64,000 nt of DNA from Petrosia ficiformis (GCA_947044365.1 OX345636.1:1259501-1323500); one strand, 5' to 3'; numbered from the stretch's first letter, positions 46,451-58,401 are shown. Numbers and translations are program-made. Notes: generated by a model not told the origin, from the letters alone.

Positions 46451-46995
46451 GACATACCATGTACATGCACTAGAAGCTATCAAAAAGGGTTGGCTAGATC
46501 CATCTTCTTTTGTCTAATGACGTATGTGACTGGCTGTCTCTTAATGACTCCTCTTTGCAATGAAGCACCTTTGGTGCGTGGCCTCGCCACTGTAGCTTAA
46601 GGATAGGTTGCAATTGCAACAATTAAATAAATGAGATGCAAGAGAGAAAGTAACAAGCTTAAATTTGAATTTGTTGTTTATATAATTTTGAAAGTTGGTT
46701 GAGAAAGTTTTTTGTGGCTAGACTGACTAAGATTATTTCTGATAAATATAAAAACACATGGAAGATGACTAAGAATGATTCTCCATCAGCTATACTGCTT
46801 TGAACTAGTATAATAACTAATTAATATTGTAATTATAATTATATATAATTTAAAAGTCAATAATAGCAGAAAGGAAGGTATTGCTCTAAACTGACCTCCA
46901 CGTTTGATCTCACGTGATTACATTGGGTGTGGCTGAGGGTGTGGGTTATTGCAAGTAAATGGCAGAAACTGGAGAGCTTACAGAGATAGAATGTA

Positions 46996-47430
46996 TGAGT
47001 CTGTAACTTGCTAAAACAATGTCTGTGGCAAATCTCTTTTCAATACGATGTTGATAAACTTCTTTCTCTACTTTATCGAGTCTTTAAATCGACGCTTAAA
47101 GCATCTGGCTAGGATGTGTAGTGATTTTAGCATTTTCCATTTTACATGTAAGTAACTTTTCATACAGTTTACTTCGTTATAAAAACAACAAAGCAATAGA
47201 AGACCATGTTTTTGAACAAATCAGAAAGTTTAGCGGCTGTGGGAGGTATGCGTTTGAAGTTATAACTGTTCAAAGTAAAAAAAGTTAGGAAGGAATGAAT
47301 GAATAACTTACTAAAACAATGTCTGTGGCAAATTTCTTTTCAATACGATTTTGAGAAACTTCTTTCTCTACTCTATCAAGTCTTTAAATCGATGCTTAAA
47401 TTAAAAAAAGTGGGGACAGACAGAATGAAT
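46996..47430. repeat. Dispersed repeat, copy 2 (partner 38570-38910)
   Basis: Contains AACAATGTCTGTGGCAAAT twice (47018 and 47314) and the TCTGGCTAGGAT and TTTTTGAACAAATCAGAAAG blocks. A Met frame just before it (46971, MAETGELTE) has no splice support. Confidence 0.8.
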
Positions 47431-47439
47431 GAATGATTG

Positions 47440-48139
47440 AATGACAGAATGACAACCAAAGTGCTAAAGATTCGCCCATGTGTAGGCGCAGCGAGCCCAA
47501 CAAAGCAAGTTAGAATCTTTGAACATGTATACTTCAAAAGTTATAAAGCTGACAAAAAAATATCACGAAACACCCCGCCCATAATTATACCATACCTTAT
47601 AAATCTGCAGATAACAACAATAAGGAAAGGGTCATGCTAGTATAAGGGGGCTTGTTGGCCCCCTATCACACCAGAATATCCCTATATTTATCATTTTGCA
47701 CATGCATTTGTTCAATGTAATATCACACATAATGCATACATAGGATATAGCAATTCACACTTACACATGTAACATTATTCACTTGTGACTGTGTAGTGTG
47801 ACTGTGTTAGTGTGACTGTGTTAGTGTGTACATTTACATGTACATGTACATTTCACAAACATACATGTACATAAATGTACCATACACTTGTACAGTGCTC
47901 GTACTAACATCCTCCAATTGGCTATTTCTGGACATTGCCTCTTTGTCTGGAAAAAATTGGATTTGTTTGGATAAATTATTTGATTAGTTGTAAGCACTAT
48001 AGTAACTTCACAATGAGATAAATTATTAGTCAAGAGCAATCATAAATGTAGCCTAGTGGGTTAATTCTGTATCTCATAAACTATAAATGGGTACAATGCT
48101 GGCTCTTTTTTTCCGGACAAATCCACAACTTGCTAGTCA
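47440..48139. other. No gene seen; small GC hairpin
   Basis: Intergenic. GGGGGCTTGTTGGCCCCC at about 47646-47663 is a perfect short hairpin. An ACATGTAC-rich stretch lies at 47830-47880. Confidence 0.5.
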
Positions 48140-48562
48140 AATACCGTAAACGTAGAAATGTTCGGCCTATAGAAATTTTCATCTTTTTCGACTAGTTGAT
48201 GTTAGGACGAAATTTAATTTTTAACCTGTTTCTTCCACTCTCCCACACATTTATTTATGGATCGTAGTGGTTATCCGTCTCTCGAACACATCGTAAGACC
48301 TCTCCTTCCTCAGCACTCCATATGTCTTTATAATTATACATGATAACCTCGTACCATAGACGATAGCAAGCAGCTACACATTATTTTGACACTGACAACA
48401 CGTAAACACGTGGACGTTTACGTCAGCGTCATGTCCGTTTGGTATTACTGACCACGCCCATAGTCGAAATTTTATACAGCCGAAAATTAACGTTTGTTGA
48501 GCTTGAAGAAACAAGACGAAATTTTATCTGTTCAAAAATTTCTACGTTAAATTTATGGTATT
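48140..48562. mobile_element. MITE-like inverted-repeat element
   Basis: Left end ATACCGTAAACGTAGAAAT and right end ATTTCTACGTTAAATTTATGGTAT are imperfect inverted copies. Inner blocks GGACGAAATTTAATTTTTAA and AGACGAAATTTTATCTG are similar. No clear target duplication. Confidence 0.6.
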
Positions 48563-48856
48563 GTATTTTCCCGATGTTTCTGCTGAATGCTTTTTTGAGC
48601 ACTCCATGTACATGTACATATACATGTATACATGTGTATACCTATACAAGAAATATGCATTATGTATGTGTACATGTACATGTACATACTAATTAAATGT
48701 TTATGCACATGTACATTTATAAACATTATATGCAACATTTTCATTTTCTTTCTAATTGGGTATTTGTTGTCCTGTTTTTCTCAAATATGGATCTGATGTA
48801 CCTTAGCAACAAAAGCATAGTGCTATAACAGGGTTGCTTGGAAGTGGTATTTAATT

Positions 48857-49120
48857 TTGTTACAAACTTTATTGGTCAAAATACTAAATCTTAACTTACA
48901 TAAATGCTGTGTCATTGTACCACTTGACACAGATAGTCTAGCGGGGTTAAAGACATCTTGGTGGGATTGCAACTCTTCCCTCTCTCTACATACATGTATC
49001 AGAAAATGCCTATAGAGTCCTGTTTACCAATGCATCAGTAAATACATGTAATGATATTTACTTCCAAAAACTAACTAAATGACCCATAAAATAATTTATT
49101 TGATATACAGTATGTGACTG
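48857..49120. repeat. Dispersed repeat (partners 53628-53895 and 17590)
   Basis: Almost identical to 53628-53895 (TGACACAGATAGTCTAGCGG; AGTCCTGTTTACCAATGCAT). Reverse-complement relative of the ladder at 17590 and 18390. A short piece also lies at 41960. Confidence 0.9.
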
Positions 49121-49150
49121 TCATGTGACTACTATAAAAATTCACAACAG

Positions 49151-49233
49151 GAGGAACCAGTACTCACTTACGTTTTGAATCCTATTACAATGGGACAGTT
49201 GTATGGAGAATTTGACCCATTACCTCATGAATG
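49151..49233 (+). CDS. Orphan dynein heavy-chain exon
   Basis: Reads [20 protein letters not shown] and PHEW, the conserved block next to the AAA+ ATP-binding region of dynein heavy chains (usual form [12 protein letters not shown]...HEWTDG). Two residues after NP are missing. Acceptor CACAACAG, donor GTAAGT, phase 2 out. No neighbouring dynein exon was found, although the motif normally continues in TDG. Confidence 0.72.
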
Positions 49234-49398
49234 GTAAGTAAATGTAATTGTATACAGTGTACATGTACACCAATATATACAATAATTATACTAGTGCTAA
49301 GCCATATACATGTACATTACACATGAGGAGATGGAAAGAAAGAAAGAAAGACACTTTTAAGACAGGCACCTGAGGCAAATGAAAATGAAAAATGAGTT

Positions 49399-49471
49399 GC
49401 CTTAGGTGGGATTTGAACCCACAACACTCTGTACTCCGGACAGATGCTCTTACCAACTGAGCTACCAAAGC
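49399..49471 (-). tRNA. tRNA-like sequence (possible pseudogene or SINE head)
   Basis: Folds as a 73-nt cloverleaf: 7-bp acceptor GCTTTGG/CTAAGGC with two wobble pairs, D arm GCTC/GAGC, anticodon stem TCTGT/ACAGA with loop CCGGAGT, T arm GTGGG-TTCAAAT-CCCAC. A box (TAGCTCAGTTGG) and B box (GGTTCAAATCC) are intact. The anticodon would be GGA, but position 33 is C instead of T and the long variable arm expected of tRNA-Ser is absent. A tRNA-derived repeat or pseudogene is therefore more likely. Confidence 0.6.
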
Positions 49472-50398
49472 AGCCCAGCTGGCCAGGTCCAAATCAAACA
49501 TCTCATACACCTGTATGAACAAGTTAACTGAAACTTGGTGAAGGCCGGGGTAATTAAACCACCAAAGATACCAAACACTAAATCTAAGTATATACATGAT
49601 GACTTGAGATGGATATCCATACTAAAAAAAATACAAAGACACCAAATTTTATATTTTAACAGGATTGGCTTTAGAAGGTATCGCTCCTCCCCTGGTAAAT
49701 TTCAATTATCATGAGTTTGGCAATACATAATGAATAATTATATTGTGACAAATGATTCATAAAGTTATTGGTATTGGGATATAATTATACAATACACTAA
49801 CCTCTATAGCCTAATATGTCTGATATATATATATATATTTATAGCACTTTCACGCCTAACATCAAAGGTACCGACTGTTCTATATTTTCCACTTTTTTTA
49901 CCACATCCTGTTCTATATTTTCCGGATGTTGTTTATAACACTAGAAAACAATGCGCTTACCTCGGGTTTAGTGCAAGAATACTAAGTACTTCATTCTTCT
50001 TCTCCATTGCATCAATCCAAAGTACTATAAACCAGTTAAAGCACCGGGTTTGCTCGTGTTGTCTTGGAAAATATAGCACTGGGGGTGGGGTCTCAAAGCC
50101 TCATATGTATTAATTATTACTAACTATTAGCTACTAATGTACATGTAGTATGTATGTTTCTTACTGCCCATGCCCATTGTCTCTAATAACTCAATGCCAC
50201 CATTTTTATATATTTAGATGTACACACTGTCATCATGAATTTCTTTAATGACAGGAAATTATTAATTGTTAGGTTATACCACTTGAGACTAAACAATAGA
50301 GAAAGTCAATGATTTACCCAACCAGTAGTTTTGGTATTAGGTTTCTGTTATGTCAGCAAATTTTGTCACAATCTTAATTTATTTGTGTTATTATATAT
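49441..50398. repeat. Segmental duplication, copy 2
   Basis: Partner of 43812-44821. This copy retains the whole tRNA-like sequence. It lacks the stretch around TAAAGCACTTTGCTACTCCT present in copy 1. Confidence 0.92.
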
Positions 50399-52051
50399 AT
50401 AAATGATTGCCTCACTCATAAAAATTGCATAATTTTTATTTATAAGACTAAAATTCTTGTCTGCGTAGAACTGACCTTTTAGTGTTGGAATGAGGCATAC
50501 TCACTCAACTCGACTAATACTATGCATGTACAGATCTGTACCTTTGTTTATCTCATTGCATCGATCATTATTTTTTAAGTTAAAAAGTATCCAAGGAAGG
50601 GGCCAATGCCTATTATCGTTAGCAGTAATTACTGTTGTAAACACTTTATATCCTCTATACCTATTTATAATAATTAAAATTGAGGCATGGTAAACTGTAA
50701 TATTGGATTGTTATCATCGATACCAGCATTTTTGACTTATAGGTGGCAAATTTTGGGTGCGACAATATCAAAATAACACATCCCAAACATGATTTTTTGT
50801 CACTGTTAGGATGTCTACCATTAATATTCACACAGTTACTAACCCAAACCTGCACCACTATCTTTATTTGTATTTGTGCTCCACTGTGTATGTGTATTTA
50901 CTAGGGTTGGGATCTGAAATCGATTATCAAATCAGAATAGGACAATTAATACAATGATTAATAATGTGAATATGTATATACATGTGTTTATAGAGTGGAT
51001 CTGTAGCATTAAGTTCATCATACTCATACTTTTTAGCTATTTGAATTTAGAGGCCATATCCTTGTATTTATCACATGATTATCACACAATGTGGTATAAC
51101 ATACTACACAATATAAATACAACTTATAACCTTTTCAGCAACATGTAAGGAATAAAGTACTGCATTAGTGAGGTGTGCCATGACTTGTAGTCACACATAT
51201 TGTATTATACATGTGTTATTTGTAAGACTGATAATTATTGTAATTGTTGTCATAATATAAGATGTGCACCCTGCCCAGAAATGGATACACAATACTACAA
51301 TATATATATAGTCAGATGGGTGGGCGGAGGTGCATAATCCTCATGAACGAGGTATGCCTTTTTGTTTTATGGCTATAATTCTAGAAATACCCTAATCCCA
51401 CTAATGAACAAAGGGGGAGGGGTCAACATAGTACAAGTATATATTATGACCTTCCACTTATAAATTACATGTTCAACTAATTAGGCACTTGTTTGCATGT
51501 TAAGATCAACATGTAGTTTGTAGATATGTAGTTCTGCCTTATTATTAATGATTACTGATGCATATGATTAATGATAATTATATTTAATATGATATAGCTA
51601 ACTCTATATGGGAATAGAATTTTGTAAAATTCACTAGTGTGTATAGTATAATAATTACTTCTTGTAATTGTGAAGCTTTATGTAGACAATTTTAAATAGG
51701 AAATGTGTTTATTGAAATTCTTCATCTGAAATGTAATGTTGAAGTATCATGTGTAAATGTGTATTATTAAGTATGTAGATAAATTAAATGTTTATATAGC
51801 AGATGACCTCCAGTAACACTTCAGAGAATCTCAGTGCAAATACAAATCACAGTCTTTGCTAATGCCAGCCCATACACATGTATCTTCACTAGATCAGTGT
51901 TTCCCCCAAGAATGCAACACCAGCCAGTAATAGTAATACAATTCCTTCTCTCTTACTTTTTTCCATCGTGCACTCCTGACAGATTACTTGTATATCAAAT
52001 TTTAACAGAAAAAAGTTGATAATGTAATATATAACAGAAAAAAGTTGATAA

Positions 52052-52089
<38 letters not shown>

Positions 52090-52273
52090 TTTGCTACTCT
52101 GTGTGCATTAACAAGTGGGGTTAAAGCAATTGGTCGTTTTGTGGTGTCAGTATAATATATGTATGTAACAAAAAATTTTATATGTGGTTGCACTGTTTGC
52201 CCTTAGATTACTGAAGAAAGTTAAAGATCCCTGTTCAGTGAGGAGTAAGAATTTATTGTGCTGCATATCATAG
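50399..52273. other. No gene seen
   Basis: AT-rich sequence with an (AT)n run near 52057-52082. The words around 51793-51825 (GCAGATGACCTCCAG) recur inverted at 60410 and 60535. Nothing supports a gene. Confidence 0.5.
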
Positions 52274-52403
52274 ATGGTTGCCTGTAGTAAAAGAGCTCAT
52301 CAGTTTGATCCACACTGTATGGATGATGACGGTGATACCCCATTAAGCAAGGCTAGAAGTAATGGAAAACAACCTGTTGTGGATTACTTGCAAACAGCCA
52401 TAG
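52274..52403 (+). CDS. Orphan ankyrin-repeat exon
   Basis: One hundred and thirty nt, 43 codons plus one base (phase 1 out). Reads HQFDPHCMDDDGDTPLSKAR, then SNGKQPVVDYLQTAI. The end VVDYLQTAI parallels CVDILQTAM in exon 5 of the Death-domain gene. Acceptor ATATCATAG, donor GTACAT. It could be the start of a paralogue or a captured fragment. Confidence 0.65.
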
Positions 52404-52908
52404 GTACATTTATTGTTTATTTCTGTTTATGTATAATTTATATACAATTGTTTCGGTATGGAATAGATTCCAAATTCCCAATCTGCAAATTACCTGCCAT
52501 TATTTATGACACATAACACGTATTTAACATGCCACATCTTCAATATAATTATTTTGCTGTGAATGATTCAAACAATTGATCAGAGGCTATCATGTTAACC
52601 AGTGTGTTTGATTGAACTAGCCATATCATTTGTAGTTGTAGCACTAAACAAGAGAAAATTTATCCTTATGATTGATTGCTTTGTAGTGATGATCAACATG
52701 CCCAAAAGTCCTCCCATTGCACATTGGTGTACTTGAACCTGTTCTTTCCAGTTGTGTATACCACCTTATGTGATGTGCTAATTGCTCCACCTTGGGGTCA
52801 GAAATATTATATAGTTAATGATTAATGCATTAAACATTTCCACCTCACCTTGTGTGTTAAAAATATTGGTTATATGATGTGAGAAATACAATGTAAATAC
52901 ATGTGGAA

Positions 52909-53233
52909 TAGACATGATTTTTGGATCACGGTGAAAAAGGTCCACCTCTACTCATGTATAGTCAAGTGCCCCCACCACCATACCTCTTCCTTTCCCCATG
53001 ATAAAGGGATACATGTGTATCTACATGTATCTATCAACTGCCCCAAATCTTCACATACATGTACATAACAGATTATTGATAGCAATTAGTAATTATAATG
53101 AAATTACAACCATAATAAAATCATTATTATAATTATACTGCATGTGATAATAAATAAACAATGGTAGTGGAGTGAATGTTATGTAGGACTATTAGCATAC
53201 TATATAATATACATACATACATACATACATACA

Positions 53234-53270
<37 letters not shown>
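52909..53270. repeat. Dispersed repeat, copy 2 (empty site for the MITE)
   Basis: Homologous to 40627-41270 without the 284-bp insert; the target GTATCTAC is single at about 53011-53018. A further partial copy runs 53330-53460. Ends in ATAC and AT microsatellites. Confidence 0.9.
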
Positions 53271-53280
<10 letters not shown>

Positions 53281-53627
53281 ATATGTCTATTATATACAGT
53301 ATGCTAATAGGTCCTAATTATTATAATTATACTCCATGTAAAAATGAATAATAAATAAATAAACAATGGGGGTGGAGTGAATGTTATGTAGGACCTGTTA
53401 GCATACTATATAATATACATACATAATGTACATACATATATATATATACATGTATATCATCCATTCATTCATTCATTCATTCATGCCATTCCATTATTTG
53501 ATTTATCATGTATCTATTTATAGTTATATCTGGTAACGTGTATATTTATTGTCCCTGGCCCTCAATAGGACCATACATACCCAGATTAGCAAAATGGGTG
53601 TGGACAATCCGATTAGCAAATCGGGTG

Positions 53628-53895
53628 TGGTCAAACTTTATTGGTCAAAATGCTAAATATTAACTTACATAAATGCTGTGTCATTGTACCACTTGACACA
53701 GATAGTCTAGCGGGGTTAAAGACATCTTGGTGGGATTGCAACTCTTCCCTCTCTCTACATACATGTATCAGAAAATGCCTATAGAGTCCTGTTTACCAAT
53801 GCATCAGTAAATACATGTAATGATATTTACTTCCAAAAACTAACTAAATGACCCATAAAATAATTTATTTGATATACAGTATGTAACTGTCGTTT
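53628..53895. repeat. Dispersed repeat (partner 48857-49120)
   Basis: Near-identical to 48857-49120 over about 260 bp. Confidence 0.9.
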
Positions 53896-53989
53896 ATTGA
53901 AAATGTTTTTTTTAATTATTTTTGTGTGTACACAGTATAATCAGATTGGCATTGCTTCCTTTTTGTATCCAAATTTTTACTTGTTTTGT

Positions 53990-54560
53990 AGTAGTTTAGA
54001 AGATAAACTGGACTATATCACAGTACAACACTAGGGCTACAGTCACTACAACTAACAGCACTATATACATTGTACATGCACATGTACATGTTTTGACTTG
54101 TACATGTACATGTTTTGACTTGTACATGTACATGTTTTGACATGTACATGTTAAAACTGTGGACATGTACAATTTCAAACAGTACCCCTTACCAGAATTA
54201 CTGGAATTATGAGTTTCGGTTTGAAAGACGAGATGTACAATGTATGTGTATATTTATGTACATGTACATGTATGTACTCTCAATACCTTTACCTGTATGT
54301 ACAGGTATTACCCTTATTTTTATGCTTTAAGAATTGAGCCCATGCTTCATAAGTACAACATCATACATATATATGCATGTACACATAATATGTTGCTTAG
54401 TATAATTACGGTCATACATGTACATGTATGCGCACTACATATGTTTAAAGCAATATGTATGTGGTGTGGGTCTCTGTCTATCTGTGTGTGTGTGTATGTA
54501 TACATGTACGTATGTATGTGTACTGTACATACATGTACATGTGTATGTAGTGTGTAGTGC
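53990..54560. repeat. ACATGT-rich low-complexity region
   Basis: Repeated ACATGTACATGT words; GTACATGTACATGTTTTGACTT repeats three times at 54080-54150. Because the words are self-complementary, both strands show false frames. Confidence 0.85.
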
Positions 54561-55109
54561 TAAAACAAATACTGCTTCTTGGTATTCGAATGCTCTCTTT
54601 TCTGAATACTTGAATATTCGCTTGCTTACTCATCATAACTCCGTTACAATAGATGTTTATAACAGCAACTTCTGTGTTTTCATTGTTCACTATCTCATCT
54701 ACAAGCCTTAGAAAACCAGTAATACGAAGCAAGAAACTTCTCAATAATCATTTGATTTCCTAAATAATTTGTTTCTGCACATGTGCAAACATTAAACGAA
54801 TAATTAAATACTAAAAATATAATCGAAAACCAAACGAATATCAATATTCGTTTCAGCATTAATACAGTATGTCTATGTGCATGTATACATACATGTCTGT
54901 TTATGCATACACATATATACGCACATATGTGTATATACTAAGACGTATATGAATGTCTGTATGTGGATAATTTATGATGCTGAATGTATGTGTATATGTG
55001 TATGTTTATGTTTAGGATCCAACAACTAGTATGTACTATGTACATATGAAGTGGAGAAGACAAACTTCAGCTGCTTGTGGTTGTAGTGACCAATATTTTT
55101 AAGACTGGT

Positions 55110-55246
55110 ACTAGTATTGAGGTCATGGTACTACATATTTTTGTAATATTGTGTAATTCTATTACATTATGAATTTGAGATGCACCATGCTGATGAGACC
55201 CAATAGGTCGAAACAATCTGATTTGTATATTCAGGTTGTCCATGGT
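55110..55246 (+). repeat. Ribozyme-bearing repeat, copy 1
   Basis: The hammerhead at 55185-55245 and about 80 bp upstream align with the minus strand of 60146-60290 (shared GTACTAG, ATTATGAATTTG/TTGTGAATTTGG). Two dispersed members of one element family. Confidence 0.7.
55185..55245 (+). ncRNA. Hammerhead ribozyme motif 1 (type I)
   Basis: Stem I strand CCATG (55185-55189); core CTGATGA (55190-55196); stem II GACC-CAATA-GGTC (55197-55209); core GAA then A13-C14; stem III ACAATCTGA (55213-55221) pairing with TCAGGTTGT (55231-55239) with one G-U and a 9-nt loop; cleavage base C at 55240 in a GTC triplet; stem I strand CATGG (55241-55245). Every invariant hammerhead position is present, and cleavage would fall between 55240 and 55241. 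Stem I is open outward, so type I. Such ribozymes occur in Penelope-like elements and retrozymes of animals. Confidence 0.88.
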
Positions 55247-55804
55247 TTGCTCTGAAAATAAAAATCTACTCACTAGCGATCGTTTATTGCTTGTATAATG
55301 CTATAATTATAGTAGAATCAATTAATACTCAGATTGTATTTGCCAGGTTGCATTACAATTATAATTGTAATTGAGGGTTAGTTACAATTATGTAATTGTA
55401 TGTTATTGTGTAATTGTACTGTAATTAGGAGCATTTGTATAGATGCTATTTTTAATCCAACAGATTTTCATTCATTAATCCCAAGTTGATTATTAATGCT
55501 TTCAATTTAGAATTGTACTAGCAGTATTGCTGTAATTATACTTTAATTGCATGCAACTGTACATGTAATTGTCACATAATTATAATTCAACAGTGGTTGC
55601 CTTTGTAATTGAACCCAGACCTGCTTGTAATGATCTAATTCTTCTTAACTTGCAACATATTACAACGAAAAAAACAAGAAAATTTTGTATCATCATATTA
55701 GAAAAAACAAGACATCATATTAGATTTTGTATCATCATAATTATATCCAAACTATCATTATATTTCCTAAAGATTTTGACAACAGGTTCTAGTAACTAAA
55801 CAGA

Positions 55805-56594
55805 TTAAGAAGATTGAGAAATTTGGTCTACACAGCCTTTAAAGAAACGTAAAAGTTTTTTATAACCTTCATCATCATGGCCAGGGGTCTGGATGGTAGC
55901 TCCTGACGCTATGTGTAATTTTCTATTTTTTGTTACTGTACAATACCCCAGTGCCCATGTAAACGAGTTTGTTAGTATAAATGGTAGTGATGCACCTAGT
56001 GGCAAATTTTCTGACAAAATGTGTACTTCCCTCAGCATTTGGGCGAAAGATTTGGTTGCTCCAATATGGCAACTTATATCTTGCCGTTTAACTTCCACAA
56101 TCAGAAATGGTTTGTTGTTCCCACTATGGGTAAAATGAAACATATAATCAGTGAATGAAGAAATTTGGATATTTTCACACATGTTGAGTATCGGCAGAAA
56201 AGTAAAAAAAACCTTGTGACATGCATCTATTTCAGTGGTATTGCACATAAAAATCTTGTTGATCATCGCCACATGTTCAATAATGTTTTTTATAGTTTCT
56301 TGGTCTGCAGTTGTTTCTGTTCCTTCTAAATTTAATAGTGGAATATCTTCTAATTTGTCGTTTGTAATTATAGTTTTCTCAACAGCCTTCCACTGTATAC
56401 TGGACGGATTTGGCAACTCGGCTACCTGAAGTAAAAGTTGTGAATTCATGAAAATAGACACAAATTCCATTTATAGCCTCACTGACCGTTTGCCAGCTTG
56501 TTTCTGTAGAAACAAACACATCATAAAGTCCTTTGTTATTATGTAAGAACAACAAATGGTTTAATTTAGAGCTATACAATCTCCTACAATTCAC
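55805..56594 (-). CDS. Two-exon gene with PD-(D/E)XK-like motif
   Basis: Exon 1 from ATG 56594 to 56487 (36 codons), a 61-bp intron (GTCAGT to TTCAG), exon 2 from 56425 to the stop at 55805 (206 codons plus stop). Phase 0 throughout, 242 residues. The segment SGNNKPFLIVEVKRQDISCH fits the hydrophobic strand plus E-x-K of PD-(D/E)XK nuclease-like folds, as in Crinkler-type or retrotransposon-linked proteins; an upstream candidate Asp lies in SSFTDYMFHF. The rest is helical. No signal peptide. The function is unproven; it may be a nuclease or an inactive relative. Confidence 0.6.
56426..56486 (-). other. 61-bp intron of the PD-(D/E)XK-like gene
   Basis: The minus strand starts GTCAGTGAGG and ends TTTTACTTCAG. 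Removing it joins WQT to VAELPNP in phase 0, whereas reading through meets an in-frame stop. The size is typical of very compact metazoan introns. Confidence 0.65.
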
Positions 56595-57599
56595 TTAAAC
56601 ATGATTGGAAAAAACACTGCAATAATTACTGTTATTCAGGGTCAGTGTTGCTGCTAAGCGTGCATCTGATGCTATTCCAGACATAGTGATCAGTGCTCTG
56701 ATGTGCAATTGTTAAGTCTGCAATGGCTACACGTTCTACTGGCCTTACCTGTTCAAAGCAGCTAAAAGTGAGTTGCTTCGTTGCTTTAGAGTATCACTTG
56801 GGAGTTAGGTGAGCAGTCTTTAATAAGTTTATGAAACATAATTAAGCATTCCAATTATTGTGATGCATCATAATCTTGTTGACTAGGTCAGAAAAAGACG
56901 GTTTGACAGACATGTAATTTCTTAACTCCAAGACTACACTTTGTACATTACATTATGTACACACCCCTCTGACCCTACCCATTTTCAGAACAACCTCTGA
57001 TCTCCAATCTATATACTGATACCCTTAGTCTCGTCCCCAGTTGCCCATGTTCTTTATGAGTGAGAGGCCGTCTGGGTACACTTAACAACTTGGGATTAGG
57101 GACAGTGTTTTGGCAAATTGTAGTATACTCGTGATCAGAGGATTGATAAAATTACTAACAATATGCAAGTTGCAAACCAAGAATAGACTCTACCATTCCC
57201 GTGGATATCAAGAAGCTTTTTTGAAGTTAGCATTCCCTTCTTAAAAGGAGTAGCTTAATTAAGGTTGTTCACAAATTTTTAGAAAACAGTGAGGTTGTTT
57301 GTTCACAAAACAGACAAAACAATATGTGCCAGAGATTTAATTGCTACTGTAGATAGCCCACAAGCACTAATAAAAATAAGAGGTGTACTTATGTTAGTGT
57401 TTTGCTCATCAATAGTAATCAAAAAATCAAATTATTGATGATGTCACCAAGAAATGATGAATGAAGTGAAAGTGTACCAGACACCCTCTCACTCATTATG
57501 GAATTACAAATCACAGTTCTATTAGCATTGTTACAGAAAATCCTGAACAGGAAGTTTTGATTAAAAAACCACAATAATGGCTTCCTCTCAATTAGTAAC
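56595..57599. other. No gene seen
   Basis: Upstream of the minus-strand gene. Contains short frames only; nothing recognised. Confidence 0.45.
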
Positions 57600-58330
57600 A
57601 TGGTAGTTACCCTTGCCGCGTAGCGTAGGCAAAAGGGTACAGTAATCGTTTTGTCTGTGTGTGTGTGTGTGTTAGCAATTTTTCTTGAAAAATAAAAACA
57701 TTGACATTTCAAAAGGGGTACTGGTACACTTCAAATTATACAAGGAAAAAAATAACGTAGGAATTCTTCTAAAACCTTTTTGTTGTAAAGTTATGACAAG
57801 TTTTATAACTCACAGTTACCGTTTCACGACTTTAAGATGAAACGAGGGCAATAACGAGAGTAAATATGGACACACAAAACACAGGTGATCCTCTTGCATG
57901 GCTGTCACTAGCCAAGAAAATGTAATGGTTGCTACTACATCACCATTGATGCAACATAGAGAGCTACCTAGCTCCCCCTACAGGTATGTGCACGTACGTG
58001 CATGCTTGCATACTAAACACGTGGTAGAGGTGATTCATTTTCACACGGAGACTTTAGAGGTAGACTTGAGAACTTTTTCGAAGGAAAACAGAGAATAAGA
58101 TGTAAGATATATATACATTTCTTTCATTCATATTCTTATTTTGTCTTTTAGGATATAAAGTTATATATATATATATATAACAGTTTTAATTAATGCCCAT
58201 AAATGTTTTCAAATTTGTATTTCTGTAACAAAAGTGTTGTTTGTTTCATACACTTTATTATATATATATTTTTTAAATGGAGTGCTTTGTATTACTTTGC
58301 CACGTAGGCGAGGGTCCCGTCCCGACGGCA
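57600..58330. repeat. Inverted dispersed repeat, copy 2
   Basis: Partner of 38926-39510 in the opposite orientation. Starts with the hairpin TACCCTTGCC...GGCAAAAGGGTA (57607-57640) and a short (GT)n, typical of a transposon end. It has an extra segment of about 80 bp near 57760-57830 relative to copy 1. Confidence 0.8.
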
Positions 58331-58401
58331 CTAGTTTTGGTAGGCACTTAGTAGTAATGAGTAATATATGCAAGCAACGTTTAATTAAGGGAAGCATATA
58401 G

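Noticed and set aside
55067..55273. Minus-strand 68-aa frame resembling a frame at 60148-60333
   Set aside because: The similarity (NLNI...LFRPIGSHQH) is the translation of the antisense strand of the shared hammerhead ribozyme, not a protein.
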